Positions 1 through 5,291 of a stretch of 5,321 bases of DNA are shown one piece after another (position 1 is the stretch's first letter; each line of letters begins with the position of its first letter). The notes beneath the pieces are model-generated. The model saw nothing but the letters and a program-made list of their open reading frames with translations, did not search any database and was not told the origin of the DNA. This DNA is from Candidatus Staskawiczbacteria bacterium. GTDB taxonomy: Bacteria; Patescibacteriota; Minisyncoccia; Minisyncoccales; Staskawiczbacteraceae. Where the stretch lies: the NCBI GenBank assembly GCA_016866675.1, contig VGLO01000042.1, positions 1 to 5,321 on the forward strand, written 5' to 3'. The translations under genes were made by a program, and so were the position numbers.

Positions 1-3
1 CAT

Positions 4-21
4 GTTAATTATCGAATTAAC
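4..21. repeat. short inverted repeat after the last gene
   Basis: GTTAATT (4-10) and AATTAAC (15-21) form a perfect 7-bp inverted repeat around a 4-base loop, 12 nt past the stop codon at 34-36. No T-run follows on the minus strand; instead an ATG (3-1) sits at the window edge. It could be a weak hairpin, an operator for a following gene, or chance in AT-rich DNA. Confidence 0.3.
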
Positions 22-33
22 TTTGTATCAATC

Positions 34-510
34 TTATTCTATAACCTTAACAGAGTTGACCTTAGTCTTGTCAAATATAGCCTTGAGTGAATAAGCATAA
101 GTTACTTCATTATTATCTAAATTATATTTCTCAGATACACCTAAAACAATAAGTTCGTAATTTCCATCCTTCAAAGTCAGAGAATAATCTCCCAAAGAGA
201 GCTTGGCATATAAATTATTACTTAATCCAGACTCCCTTTTTTCAGAAGCATATTTTCTCAAAGAGATATTAAAAGACTTTTCAAATTCGCTAGAACTCTT
301 AGAATCAAATATTGATTTATCTACAATATCTCCAAAACCCTTCAATACAAATTTATGAGATGCTTCTGCAAAATCAGAAGAAGCTCTTAATTCAGCTTTT
401 ATCAAACTCAAATCAGTATTGCTTGAAAGCATAACATAAAGTGCAAAAATAACAAGCAAAAACGCTCCAATCACAAGCATTATTGTTCCTACATGAGCTT
501 TCCTATTCAT
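34..510 (-). CDS. 158-aa pilin-like membrane-anchored protein, last complete gene of the train
   Basis: ATG 510 overlaps the preceding stop (ATGA), with GGGAGGGT (513-520) just upstream. The protein begins MNRKAHVGTIMLV: R3-K4-A5 leader with Ala at the cleavage position, then a hydrophobic helix (about 8-28). A long polar, probably helical stretch follows (about 31-95, rich in Ser, Lys, Glu), then a beta-like domain ending KVNSVKVIE. There are no cysteines. The long helix directly continuing from the membrane span, followed by a beta domain, is the classic outline of a type IV pilin subunit, though no sequence family was recognised. A 7-bp inverted repeat lies just past its stop codon. Confidence 0.83.
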   Translation of the reverse strand: MNRKAHVGTIMLVIGAFLLVIFALYVMLSSNTDLSLIKAELRASSDFAEASHKFVLKGFGDIVDKSIFDSKSSSEFEKSFNISLRKYASEKRESGLSNNLYAKLSLGDYSLTLKDGNYELIVLGVSEKYNLDNNEVTYAYSLKAIFDKTKVNSVKVIE

Positions 511-1022
511 CGACCCTCCCTAGTAAAAAGAGATTCATCGGTACAAATTCTCCTTCTATCAACATTGCTTAATTTTGTATCAAAAAATGAATAAAATTTA
601 GTGCTTCCATTATCTCCAGTTAAACTTAATTCCCCATTTTCATCAATTTCATATTCTTTTAAATCAAAATTAGAAGAATATATTCTAGTCCATTGAATCT
701 TACGAACAAAAGCAAAATAACTTCCAGAACCATACTTACTTTCAAAATGCTCATTAAGAGTAAAATTAATCTTAGAAATAAATTCTTCTCTTGCAAAGAT
801 ATTCATTCCACAAAAACCAGATAGCATCTGTTGAACAGTCAAAACCTTTCCTTCATATAAGACATAATCATCTAAAAAGTCATCAGCCAAAGAATAACTT
901 TCAATATTATCTCTTAAAATAAAAGTAGAAACTAAAATATAAGCTAAAATCACAAGCAGTAAAAAGATTATTGAGGGAAATTGAGTAAGAATCTCTCCAA
1001 TAGTACCTTTTCTATTATTCAT
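507..1022 (-). CDS. 171-aa pilin-like membrane-anchored protein
   Basis: ATG 1022 overlaps the preceding stop (ATGA), and AAGGAGA (1031-1037) lies eight bases upstream, one of the strongest ribosome sites here. The protein begins MNNRKGTIGEILTQFP: R4-K5-G6 leader, then a hydrophobic helix (about 16-36). Glu10 is at +4 after the predicted cleavage point, close to the conserved pilin Glu+5. The outer domain has only two cysteines (71 and 160), far apart, so one disulfide could link its ends. It is rich in Phe, Tyr and Asp. No enzyme or known binding motif is seen. Its C-terminal codons (REGR) contain the ribosome site of the next gene, a sign of translational coupling. Confidence 0.83.
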   Translation of the reverse strand: MNNRKGTIGEILTQFPSIIFLLLVILAYILVSTFILRDNIESYSLADDFLDDYVLYEGKVLTVQQMLSGFCGMNIFAREEFISKINFTLNEHFESKYGSGSYFAFVRKIQWTRIYSSNFDLKEYEIDENGELSLTGDNGSTKFYSFFDTKLSNVDRRRICTDESLFTREGR

Positions 1023-1474
1023 GCAAGTGCTCTCCTTGAATTCTGAGAACTTCCAACTAAAATATAATCTTCTCCGCTAACATCTTTGCCATAAGAAGAA
1101 CAAATAGGATAATCTTTATTTTTTTCCCTAACATTCAAAAAACACCTATTTCTAAAATCTGTAACTCCTAAAGTAAATTCGGCTCCAGATTTATCCTTAA
1201 CATAAATCAAATGCTCTCCATCTTCAATAACTTTTTTAGCAATAATGCATTTATTATAGAAATCTTCAGGTGTCAATGAAGCAAGATCAAAATTTTGTTC
1301 TTTTATACAATCACGAACAGAGTCAAGCAAAGCCCTAGATTCTGCTTTTCTATAATCATATCCAGTACCAAAATATCCAACTAATCCTCCATAAAGCCCG
1401 ATAGCAATAACTGCCATCATTAAGAAGTAAACCGTATACAAAACACCTGTGCCTAAAACTCCTTTTTTATTCAT
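1019..1474 (-). CDS. 151-aa pilin-like membrane-anchored protein with four cysteines
   Basis: ATG 1474 overlaps the preceding stop (ATGA), with AGAGGG (1482-1487) seven bases upstream. The protein begins MNKKGVLGTGV: K3-K4-G5 leader followed by a hydrophobic helix (about 11-35). Just after the membrane lies GYDYRKAESRALLDSVRDC (38-56), a helix-like amphipathic stretch, then a small domain with cysteines at 56, 76, 111 and 125, enough for two disulfides. The tail ends ILVGSSQNSRRALA. Size and layout match minor pilin-like subunits, but no named family can be assigned. The first 14 bases of the gene are identical to those of the 372-aa gene. Its stop overlaps the next start as ATGA. Confidence 0.83.
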   Translation of the reverse strand: MNKKGVLGTGVLYTVYFLMMAVIAIGLYGGLVGYFGTGYDYRKAESRALLDSVRDCIKEQNFDLASLTPEDFYNKCIIAKKVIEDGEHLIYVKDKSGAEFTLGVTDFRNRCFLNVREKNKDYPICSSYGKDVSGEDYILVGSSQNSRRALA

Positions 1475-1893
1475 ACTCCAGCCCTCTGCCTTTCAACAAC
1501 TTCAAATAAGAATCTTGTAGCTATAGAATTTCCAGATACGGATTCTACTCTAAAATTAACAATATCTACATCGTTAAAAAATTTGTAAATAGTTCCAGAA
1601 CCCAATCTAGAGCTAACTCTTAATTCATTATTTACATTATCCACATAAATTGTTTCTTCAAATTTTTTCCCATTTTTATTCGCAACAACTGCGAGTTTAC
1701 TAACATCAAGCTTAAAACTCATTCCAGGTTCAGCAGCATTAATTAAGCGAACAATTTCTTTTGCATAAATATCTTCAATTAAAGCGCTCCCATCAGAATA
1801 AGAGCCAATACCCCAAAACATTATTCCAAAAAACATTGCAAAAATGACAATATGAATTAGATTATCCATCACAATATTTGCTCTTTTATCCAT
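1471..1893 (-). CDS. 140-aa pilin-like membrane-anchored protein, cysteine-free
   Basis: ATG 1893 lies one base after the preceding TAA, with AGGTAGATC (1899-1907) upstream as a ribosome site. The protein begins MDKRANIVMDNL: K3-R4-A5 fits the leader pattern with Ala in place of Gly, followed by a hydrophobic helix (about 12-30). A conserved-looking block after the membrane, DIYAKEIVRLINAAEPG (41-57), precedes a compact domain predicted to be mainly beta (about 58-134) containing YKFFNDVDI. There are no cysteines, in contrast to both neighbours. The block around AKEIVRLINAAEPG resembles, from memory, a recurrent uncharacterised DPANN family; this is unverified. It may be a small structural subunit. 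The stop overlaps the next start as ATGA. Confidence 0.83.
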   Translation of the reverse strand: MDKRANIVMDNLIHIVIFAMFFGIMFWGIGSYSDGSALIEDIYAKEIVRLINAAEPGMSFKLDVSKLAVVANKNGKKFEETIYVDNVNNELRVSSRLGSGTIYKFFNDVDIVNFRVESVSGNSIATRFLFEVVERQRAGV

Positions 1894-1894
1894 G

Positions 1895-2551
1895 TTAAGA
1901 TCTACCTAAAATTTCTCTGCTAATAAAACATTCATTTTCAAGTTTATTATAAGGGCCATCTCTTAATTTCGCCCCGTTTACTTTATTCTCACTAACCCAT
2001 TCAGACTCTCTCTGCCCATAATCATAAGATATAAAGACAAAATCATTTTTTTTGCTAACAAAAATATCCATAAGTCCATTTTCATGAATAATACAAGATG
2101 AATTTAATCTAGAGGTATAAACCCCCTCACTATTTCCCCCAGTATAAGTAATTTGACCGAGCAAATTAACATCTCCATCTACATTTTTACAATAACCAAC
2201 TTCTTGACATTTGCTAATAGAACCCTCACATAAACATATACAACTATTTTCAAAACATTTCTGAGGTTTTCTATCCTTGCTAATAACTTCACCTTCCAAT
2301 GCTATAGGTTTCTCTTTATTCCACCCTACCAATATCCATCCAGGTCTTCCACGCAAAGCAAATGTATTATTTTCCCCATCTTTAAGTAAATCTATTTTTC
2401 CAGTCAAATCATCGACAAATGCCTTAGCATTTTTCATATCTTGATCTACAAAAAAACCATATAACTTAAACCCAAAAAGACCAAGCAATACTATTCCAAT
2501 AATCGCTATAATAAAACCAAGAAACTCATTTGTTTCCATCCCCTTCCTCAT
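1895..2551 (-). CDS. 218-aa pilin-like surface protein with a dense cysteine cluster
   Basis: The start ATG 2551 overlaps the preceding stop (ATGA) and has AAGGT (2557-2561) five bases upstream. The protein begins MRKGMETNEFLG: R2-K3-G4 leader, then a hydrophobic helix (about residues 10-34). Glu9 is at +5 after the predicted cleavage site, the position often Glu in type IV pilins. The outer domain has eight cysteines (99, 104, 106, 108, 115, 121, 153, 208), six of them within 23 residues as C-x4-C-x-C-x-C-x6-C-x5-C. Such a knot suggests a disulfide-rich module or, less likely, a metal site. A small secreted DPANN family with a similar cluster is recalled from memory but not verified. No enzyme motif is seen. 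The next gene starts one base after the stop. Confidence 0.85.
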   Translation of the reverse strand: MRKGMETNEFLGFIIAIIGIVLLGLFGFKLYGFFVDQDMKNAKAFVDDLTGKIDLLKDGENNTFALRGRPGWILVGWNKEKPIALEGEVISKDRKPQKCFENSCICLCEGSISKCQEVGYCKNVDGDVNLLGQITYTGGNSEGVYTSRLNSSCIIHENGLMDIFVSKKNDFVFISYDYGQRESEWVSENKVNGAKLRDGPYNKLENECFISREILGRS

Positions 2552-3666
2552 AAGTTACCTTCAATACCTCCAGTACACAAAGAGTTCACATCATTTACAT
2601 TCCAATTCATTAATTTAACAAGAGAACATCCTCTTTGTTGTTCACTATTCTGGCTTTCAAAATCTCCACAAACATAATGAGATATAGCCTGATTTTCTTT
2701 AGTTGCAGCTTCAGAATCATAAGCCAAATAAGTAGAAACAGCTCCAACTGTAATTACTTTAAATAAAGCAACTGGAAGACTGAATATACTACCTGGACTA
2801 CTAACTGCAGCAATTCCTCCTGCAATCCCTCCAGCTTTCAAAGTATTCCAAAACTGATTTGTAGGATCTACTCCTGAAACTTTAATCTGTGCAAATATTA
2901 TTGCCAATTGTGAAGAAGAGCTAGCTTCGGTAGAACCAAGAGGTTTATTTTCACTAACTTCTTTTTGAGCTATTGCACTATAACCTGCACCACTACCCCC
3001 CGTAAATATAGAAGTGTAAGTCTTGCCCGTATTTCCTACAAGTTGTGTAGACATAAAATTGTTAAAATCAATATTTTTTAAAAATCCAGAATTCTTCTCA
3101 GTCTCAAGTTTTCTATCCGCCTCATATAAAGAATCGGAAAATGCTACTCTTGAACAAACAATACAACTAGGTTTTACTACTACTTTTTTTAAATCGATAC
3201 TATCGCTAATCTCTCTCAGAATATTTTCTGCAAAATTAACTGGGTCTCCTCCACCTTTAGAAAAGATATCAAGTTTTCCTTGTCCGGTCATCAACCAACA
3301 ATCATACATAGCATTTGCAACTTCTCTTTGAATAGTGTCAACAGCGCGAGCATCATTCAAACTTCCGTCAACCTTAAGTTCAACCTTTCTAACATTCTTC
3401 TCTCCAGCAAATTGCTTACAATCATTATTTTTTTCACCTTTAACAGTAATACAAATCTTTTCAGTTTGACAATTTAAAGGAACAAATTGCGTTCCTGCAG
3501 AAGGAACAGTAGCTCTAGACAATACTGAAAGTCTGCATAAATCCCTATCAGTTAAAGAATCATCTTTGAATATATTGTATAAAGCAAGCCCTACAAGAAT
3601 AAATCCTACAACTGCCAAAATTATAGTAACAAGAGCAGTAGAGCTTAATTCCCCTTTTTTATTCAT
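2548..3666 (-). CDS. 372-aa cysteine-rich pilin-like membrane protein
   Basis: From ATG 3666 the protein begins MNKKGELSST, with K3-K4-G5 as a class III-type leader, followed by a hydrophobic helix (about residues 11-33). The outer domain carries ten cysteines: 44, 66, 72, 83, 123, 168, 171, 333, 347 and 364. Two compact blocks stand out: EVANAMYDCWLMTGQGKLD (115-133) and a CxxC, CIVCSRVAFS (168-177). From memory these resemble an uncharacterised family common in DPANN genomes; this is not verified. A low-complexity Gly/Ser region (about 211-252) precedes a second hydrophobic stretch (about 279-315, with AGGIAGGIAA) that could be one or two membrane helices or a buried core. The C-terminal tail has three more cysteines. 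Disulfide-stabilised surface placement is likely; function unknown. The TGA overlaps the next gene as ATGA. Confidence 0.85.
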   Translation of the reverse strand: MNKKGELSSTALVTIILAVVGFILVGLALYNIFKDDSLTDRDLCRLSVLSRATVPSAGTQFVPLNCQTEKICITVKGEKNNDCKQFAGEKNVRKVELKVDGSLNDARAVDTIQREVANAMYDCWLMTGQGKLDIFSKGGGDPVNFAENILREISDSIDLKKVVVKPSCIVCSRVAFSDSLYEADRKLETEKNSGFLKNIDFNNFMSTQLVGNTGKTYTSIFTGGSGAGYSAIAQKEVSENKPLGSTEASSSSQLAIIFAQIKVSGVDPTNQFWNTLKAGGIAGGIAAVSSPGSIFSLPVALFKVITVGAVSTYLAYDSEAATKENQAISHYVCGDFESQNSEQQRGCSLVKLMNWNVNDVNSLCTGGIEGNL

Positions 3667-3669
3667 AAA

Positions 3670-3675
3670 CACCTT
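3670..3675 (-). promoter_or_regulatory. ribosome-binding site that fixes the start of the 372-aa gene
   Basis: AAGGTG on the minus strand lies three bases before ATG 3666, the same GGTG-N3-ATG arrangement as the plus-strand gene at 5292. The alternative longest-frame start, GTG at 3672, is part of this site itself and has no site of its own, so ATG 3666 is preferred. Confidence 0.6.
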
Positions 3676-3686
3676 ATTAAAATGAA

Positions 3687-3695
3687 CTTTAAATG
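3687..3695 (-). promoter_or_regulatory. possible weak internal promoter before the 372-aa gene
   Basis: The 46-nt gap after the 37-aa gene is the only sizeable break in the gene train. On the minus strand it contains GGGAAAGCATTTAAAG, a loose TATA-like element centred about 25 nt before the ATG at 3666. A transcript from it would be nearly leaderless, yet the gene also has an AAGGTG site, so the case is weak. Confidence 0.25.
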
Positions 3696-3712
3696 CTTTC
3701 CCAAATAAAGAC

Positions 3713-3826
3713 CTAAACTATACCTACTCTTTTTAATAAATAAAACAACCCAAAACCTGCAATTATTGCAAATATGACCCATGCCAATATTTCAGTCAAA
3801 CTAGAAAAAATCCCTTTCCTAAGCAT
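3713..3826 (-). CDS. 37-aa single-span membrane microprotein
   Basis: ATG 3826 opens a 37-codon frame (MLRKGIFSSLTEILAW...) ending in TAG at 3713. An AGGAG ribosome-binding site (3836-3840) lies nine bases upstream, inside the end of the 411-aa gene, and the two genes overlap by 8 nt in different frames. The peptide has the same leader as its neighbours (R3-K4-G5), then a hydrophobic helix (about residues 13-31), then LKRVGIV, so it is nearly all leader plus membrane span. The good ribosome site, the overlap and the shared leader argue that it is real despite its size. It may be a small pilin-like or regulatory membrane subunit; no family was recognised. Confidence 0.72.
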   Translation of the reverse strand: MLRKGIFSSLTEILAWVIFAIIAGFGLFYLLKRVGIV

Positions 3827-5054
3827 TTGAACTAACTCCTTGAGCTATCAATTTTTTGTTATATTCCGTAATAATATCATAAATTATTTGACTCAAATTA
3901 TCCATTTCTGATTTAGAGAAACCATTTCTCTTTTGATAAAAATTCAAGAAGGTCATTTGTCCACCGATATAAGTGATATCGGATCCAGCATAAAATTCGA
4001 CATTAGAATCAATATAACCTCTATCTCCTGCAATTTGAAGAATCTTAACCATACCTCCAAGTAAGAAATATTTAGGATTTTCAGAAGTTATACTTCTAAT
4101 ATCCAGTGCGTATCTATCCTTTTCAGTTTTCGAAAACCAACCCTTCTCAACATACTTAGTGTCTGGAAAAACAGTCCATCCTGCAGTAGAGTCAAAATTA
4201 AAATAAAACTCTTTATTTTCTAGAAAATAATCTCTCAAATATATATTAAAAGAATTTTCAATAAACTTTATAGGAACATCCACATAATTATCAAAATTGA
4301 AACATTTCTCATTACTCCATTTATCTTCTCCAAAATCAATAGGTTTTGTTAAATCAACAACTAAGTACCCATCAGATTTTCTAACTGTATATTTCAAGTC
4401 CTTTTGAACACCATTTTGCTTTACACTTAAAGTCAAAAATTTCTCGCAAGAATTTCCTTGTAAAATTGAATCTCTCCAAGAAACAATTTTGTTTTTAATT
4501 AAAGGATCATTTTTTATTTCTAATTGGGAAAAAGGATAAACATAATTTTCCAAAGAACCTTCGGTAGCAGAAAGGAAATTAAAATTATCTAGATTATCTA
4601 AATTATAATTAGAAGAACTATCTGCACCGATAAAACCATTCTTACTCTTAAAAACAACACTAACCTTGTTATTTCCAAGAGAAGCCTCCAAGTACCTCCA
4701 TCCATTAATCTCTAAACTTAATTTTGTAGGTCTTCTTTCAGTTTTAAAGTAGAAATCATTAATGTTGTTTTTAGTATTCAAAACATTAAACTCATATCCT
4801 CCTAAAACTGTAAGCTCTTGATTTGTAAACTTCTTGAAACTCTCCCCGGTATAATATTCCAAATTACCAGTTTGTAAATTCAAACCAATAATACCATTAC
4901 CTTGAGGAGCAGAAACATTGAATCCAATTAATTCAACGGCGAAAACAATAGGTTGGATCGTTTTCCACGCACCACTAAAAATCAAGAAAAGAACAACTCC
5001 CCCTAGAACTGCACCTATAATATAATTCCAATGAATCTCTCCTTTCTTAGTCAT
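3819..5054 (-). CDS. 411-aa pilin-like membrane-anchored extracytoplasmic protein
   Basis: The start chosen is ATG 5054 (MTKKGEIHWNY), because it has GGAG upstream, an ATGA overlap with the preceding gene, and restores the KKG leader; the GTG at 5069 would add five residues. K3-K4-G5 followed by a hydrophobic segment (about residues 11-28) resembles a class III signal peptide. The remaining roughly 370 residues are polar, rich in Asn, Phe, Tyr and Lys, and look like a beta-rich secreted domain. Only two cysteines occur (Cys203, Cys251), both outside the membrane, so one disulfide is possible. There is no recognisable catalytic motif. It is the largest product of the cluster and may be a main surface-exposed subunit or adhesin, but this is inference. 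The last bases overlap the 37-aa gene by 8 nt. Confidence 0.85.
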   Translation of the reverse strand: MTKKGEIHWNYIIGAVLGGVVLFLIFSGAWKTIQPIVFAVELIGFNVSAPQGNGIIGLNLQTGNLEYYTGESFKKFTNQELTVLGGYEFNVLNTKNNINDFYFKTERRPTKLSLEINGWRYLEASLGNNKVSVVFKSKNGFIGADSSSNYNLDNLDNFNFLSATEGSLENYVYPFSQLEIKNDPLIKNKIVSWRDSILQGNSCEKFLTLSVKQNGVQKDLKYTVRKSDGYLVVDLTKPIDFGEDKWSNEKCFNFDNYVDVPIKFIENSFNIYLRDYFLENKEFYFNFDSTAGWTVFPDTKYVEKGWFSKTEKDRYALDIRSITSENPKYFLLGGMVKILQIAGDRGYIDSNVEFYAGSDITYIGGQMTFLNFYQKRNGFSKSEMDNLSQIIYDIITEYNKKLIAQGVSSNA

Positions 5055-5203
5055 GAACCAAATCTCCACATGTTCTTAAGAAAATCAATTAATCCATTAC
5101 CCTTATTGTTAAATACGACATAAAGGACAATAACTAATGCAAAAACTCCCAAAGCAATTATCCAAGGGATTAACTCATTAAAACCAACCTGACCTTTTTT
5201 CAT
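5051..5203 (-). CDS. 50-aa pilin-like single-span membrane microprotein, first gene of the operon
   Basis: The ORF starts at ATG 5203 with MKKGQVGFNELIPW. Basic K2-K3 and G4 match a class III (prepilin peptidase) cleavage context. One hydrophobic segment follows (about residues 12-31, IPWIIALGVFALVIVLYVVF), then a short polar tail with lysines and arginine that ends in WRFGS. There is no soluble domain. The start has no ribosome-binding site but lies about 26 nt from a TATA box, fitting leaderless translation. Its TGA overlaps the next gene's ATG as ATGA (5051-5054), which supports it as a real translated, coupled gene. It could be a small structural subunit or an accessory membrane peptide. 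No family was recognised. Confidence 0.78.
   Translation of the reverse strand: MKKGQVGFNELIPWIIALGVFALVIVLYVVFNNKGNGLIDFLKNMWRFGS
5064..5067 (-). promoter_or_regulatory. ribosome-binding site that fixes the start of the 411-aa gene
   Basis: GGAG on the minus strand lies nine bases before the ATG at 5054. A longer reading frame opens at a GTG at 5069, but that GTG lies just before this site and is not preceded by one of its own. The ATG at 5054 also forms the ATGA overlap with the upstream gene, so it is the preferred start. Confidence 0.65.
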
Positions 5204-5291
5204 ATAAAGGAAAGCAAAAACCCCAATATAAATTTAACCAAAGTTTAATAACATAAAAAAGGTATATTTGGAATATAAAAACTAGGTGAAA
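5204..5291. promoter_or_regulatory. divergent intergenic promoter region
   Basis: This 88-bp, very AT-rich gap separates the minus-strand gene train from the plus-strand gene at 5292. It holds a TATA-like box in each direction: TTTATATT on the minus strand (5225-5232) and TATATTT on the plus strand (5263-5269). The two boxes lie within an imperfect inverted repeat, CCAATATA (5223-5230) against TATATTTGG (5263-5271). Each box is centred about 26 nt from the start codon it faces. A second plus-strand candidate is TTTAATAA (5244-5251). No long hairpin or terminator is visible. Confidence 0.55.
5225..5232 (-). promoter_or_regulatory. TATA box of the minus-strand operon (leaderless start)
   Basis: On the minus strand the sequence reads GGTTAAATTTATATTGGGG, containing an archaeal-type TATA element (TTTATATT) preceded by an A-rich stretch that could serve as the BRE. 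Its centre is about 26 nt upstream of the ATG at 5203, the usual distance from an archaeal TATA box to the transcription start. Transcription is therefore predicted to start at or next to the ATG, giving a leaderless mRNA. This agrees with the absence of any Shine-Dalgarno before that ATG (TTTCCTTTAT). It is the best candidate for the main promoter of the whole cluster. Confidence 0.6.

Noticed and set aside
1..3. ATG on the minus strand at the window edge, possible start of a tenth gene
   Set aside because: Only the start codon would be inside the window and no clear ribosome site precedes it, so no coding feature can be supported.
4..21. Inverted repeat as an intrinsic terminator of the gene train
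   Set aside because: The stem is short and AT-only, and no T-run follows on the minus strand.
2220..2256. Cysteine cluster of the 218-aa protein as a zinc finger or iron-sulfur site
   Set aside because: The cluster lies beyond a leader and membrane helix and so is expected outside the cell; spacing does not match a recognised ferredoxin or zinc-ribbon pattern. Disulfides are more likely.
3154..3165. CxxC (CIVC) in the 372-aa protein as a thioredoxin-like active site
   Set aside because: No thioredoxin-fold sequence context (such as an upstream W or downstream cis-Pro) is visible around it.
3023..3331. 102-codon plus-strand open frame
   Set aside because: It lies wholly antisense inside the well-supported 372-aa gene, has no clear ribosome site, and its Ser/Phe-rich product looks like a shadow of the AT-rich complementary strand.
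3280..3477. 65-codon plus-strand open frame
   Set aside because: Also antisense inside the 372-aa gene and overlapping the previous shadow; no supporting signals.
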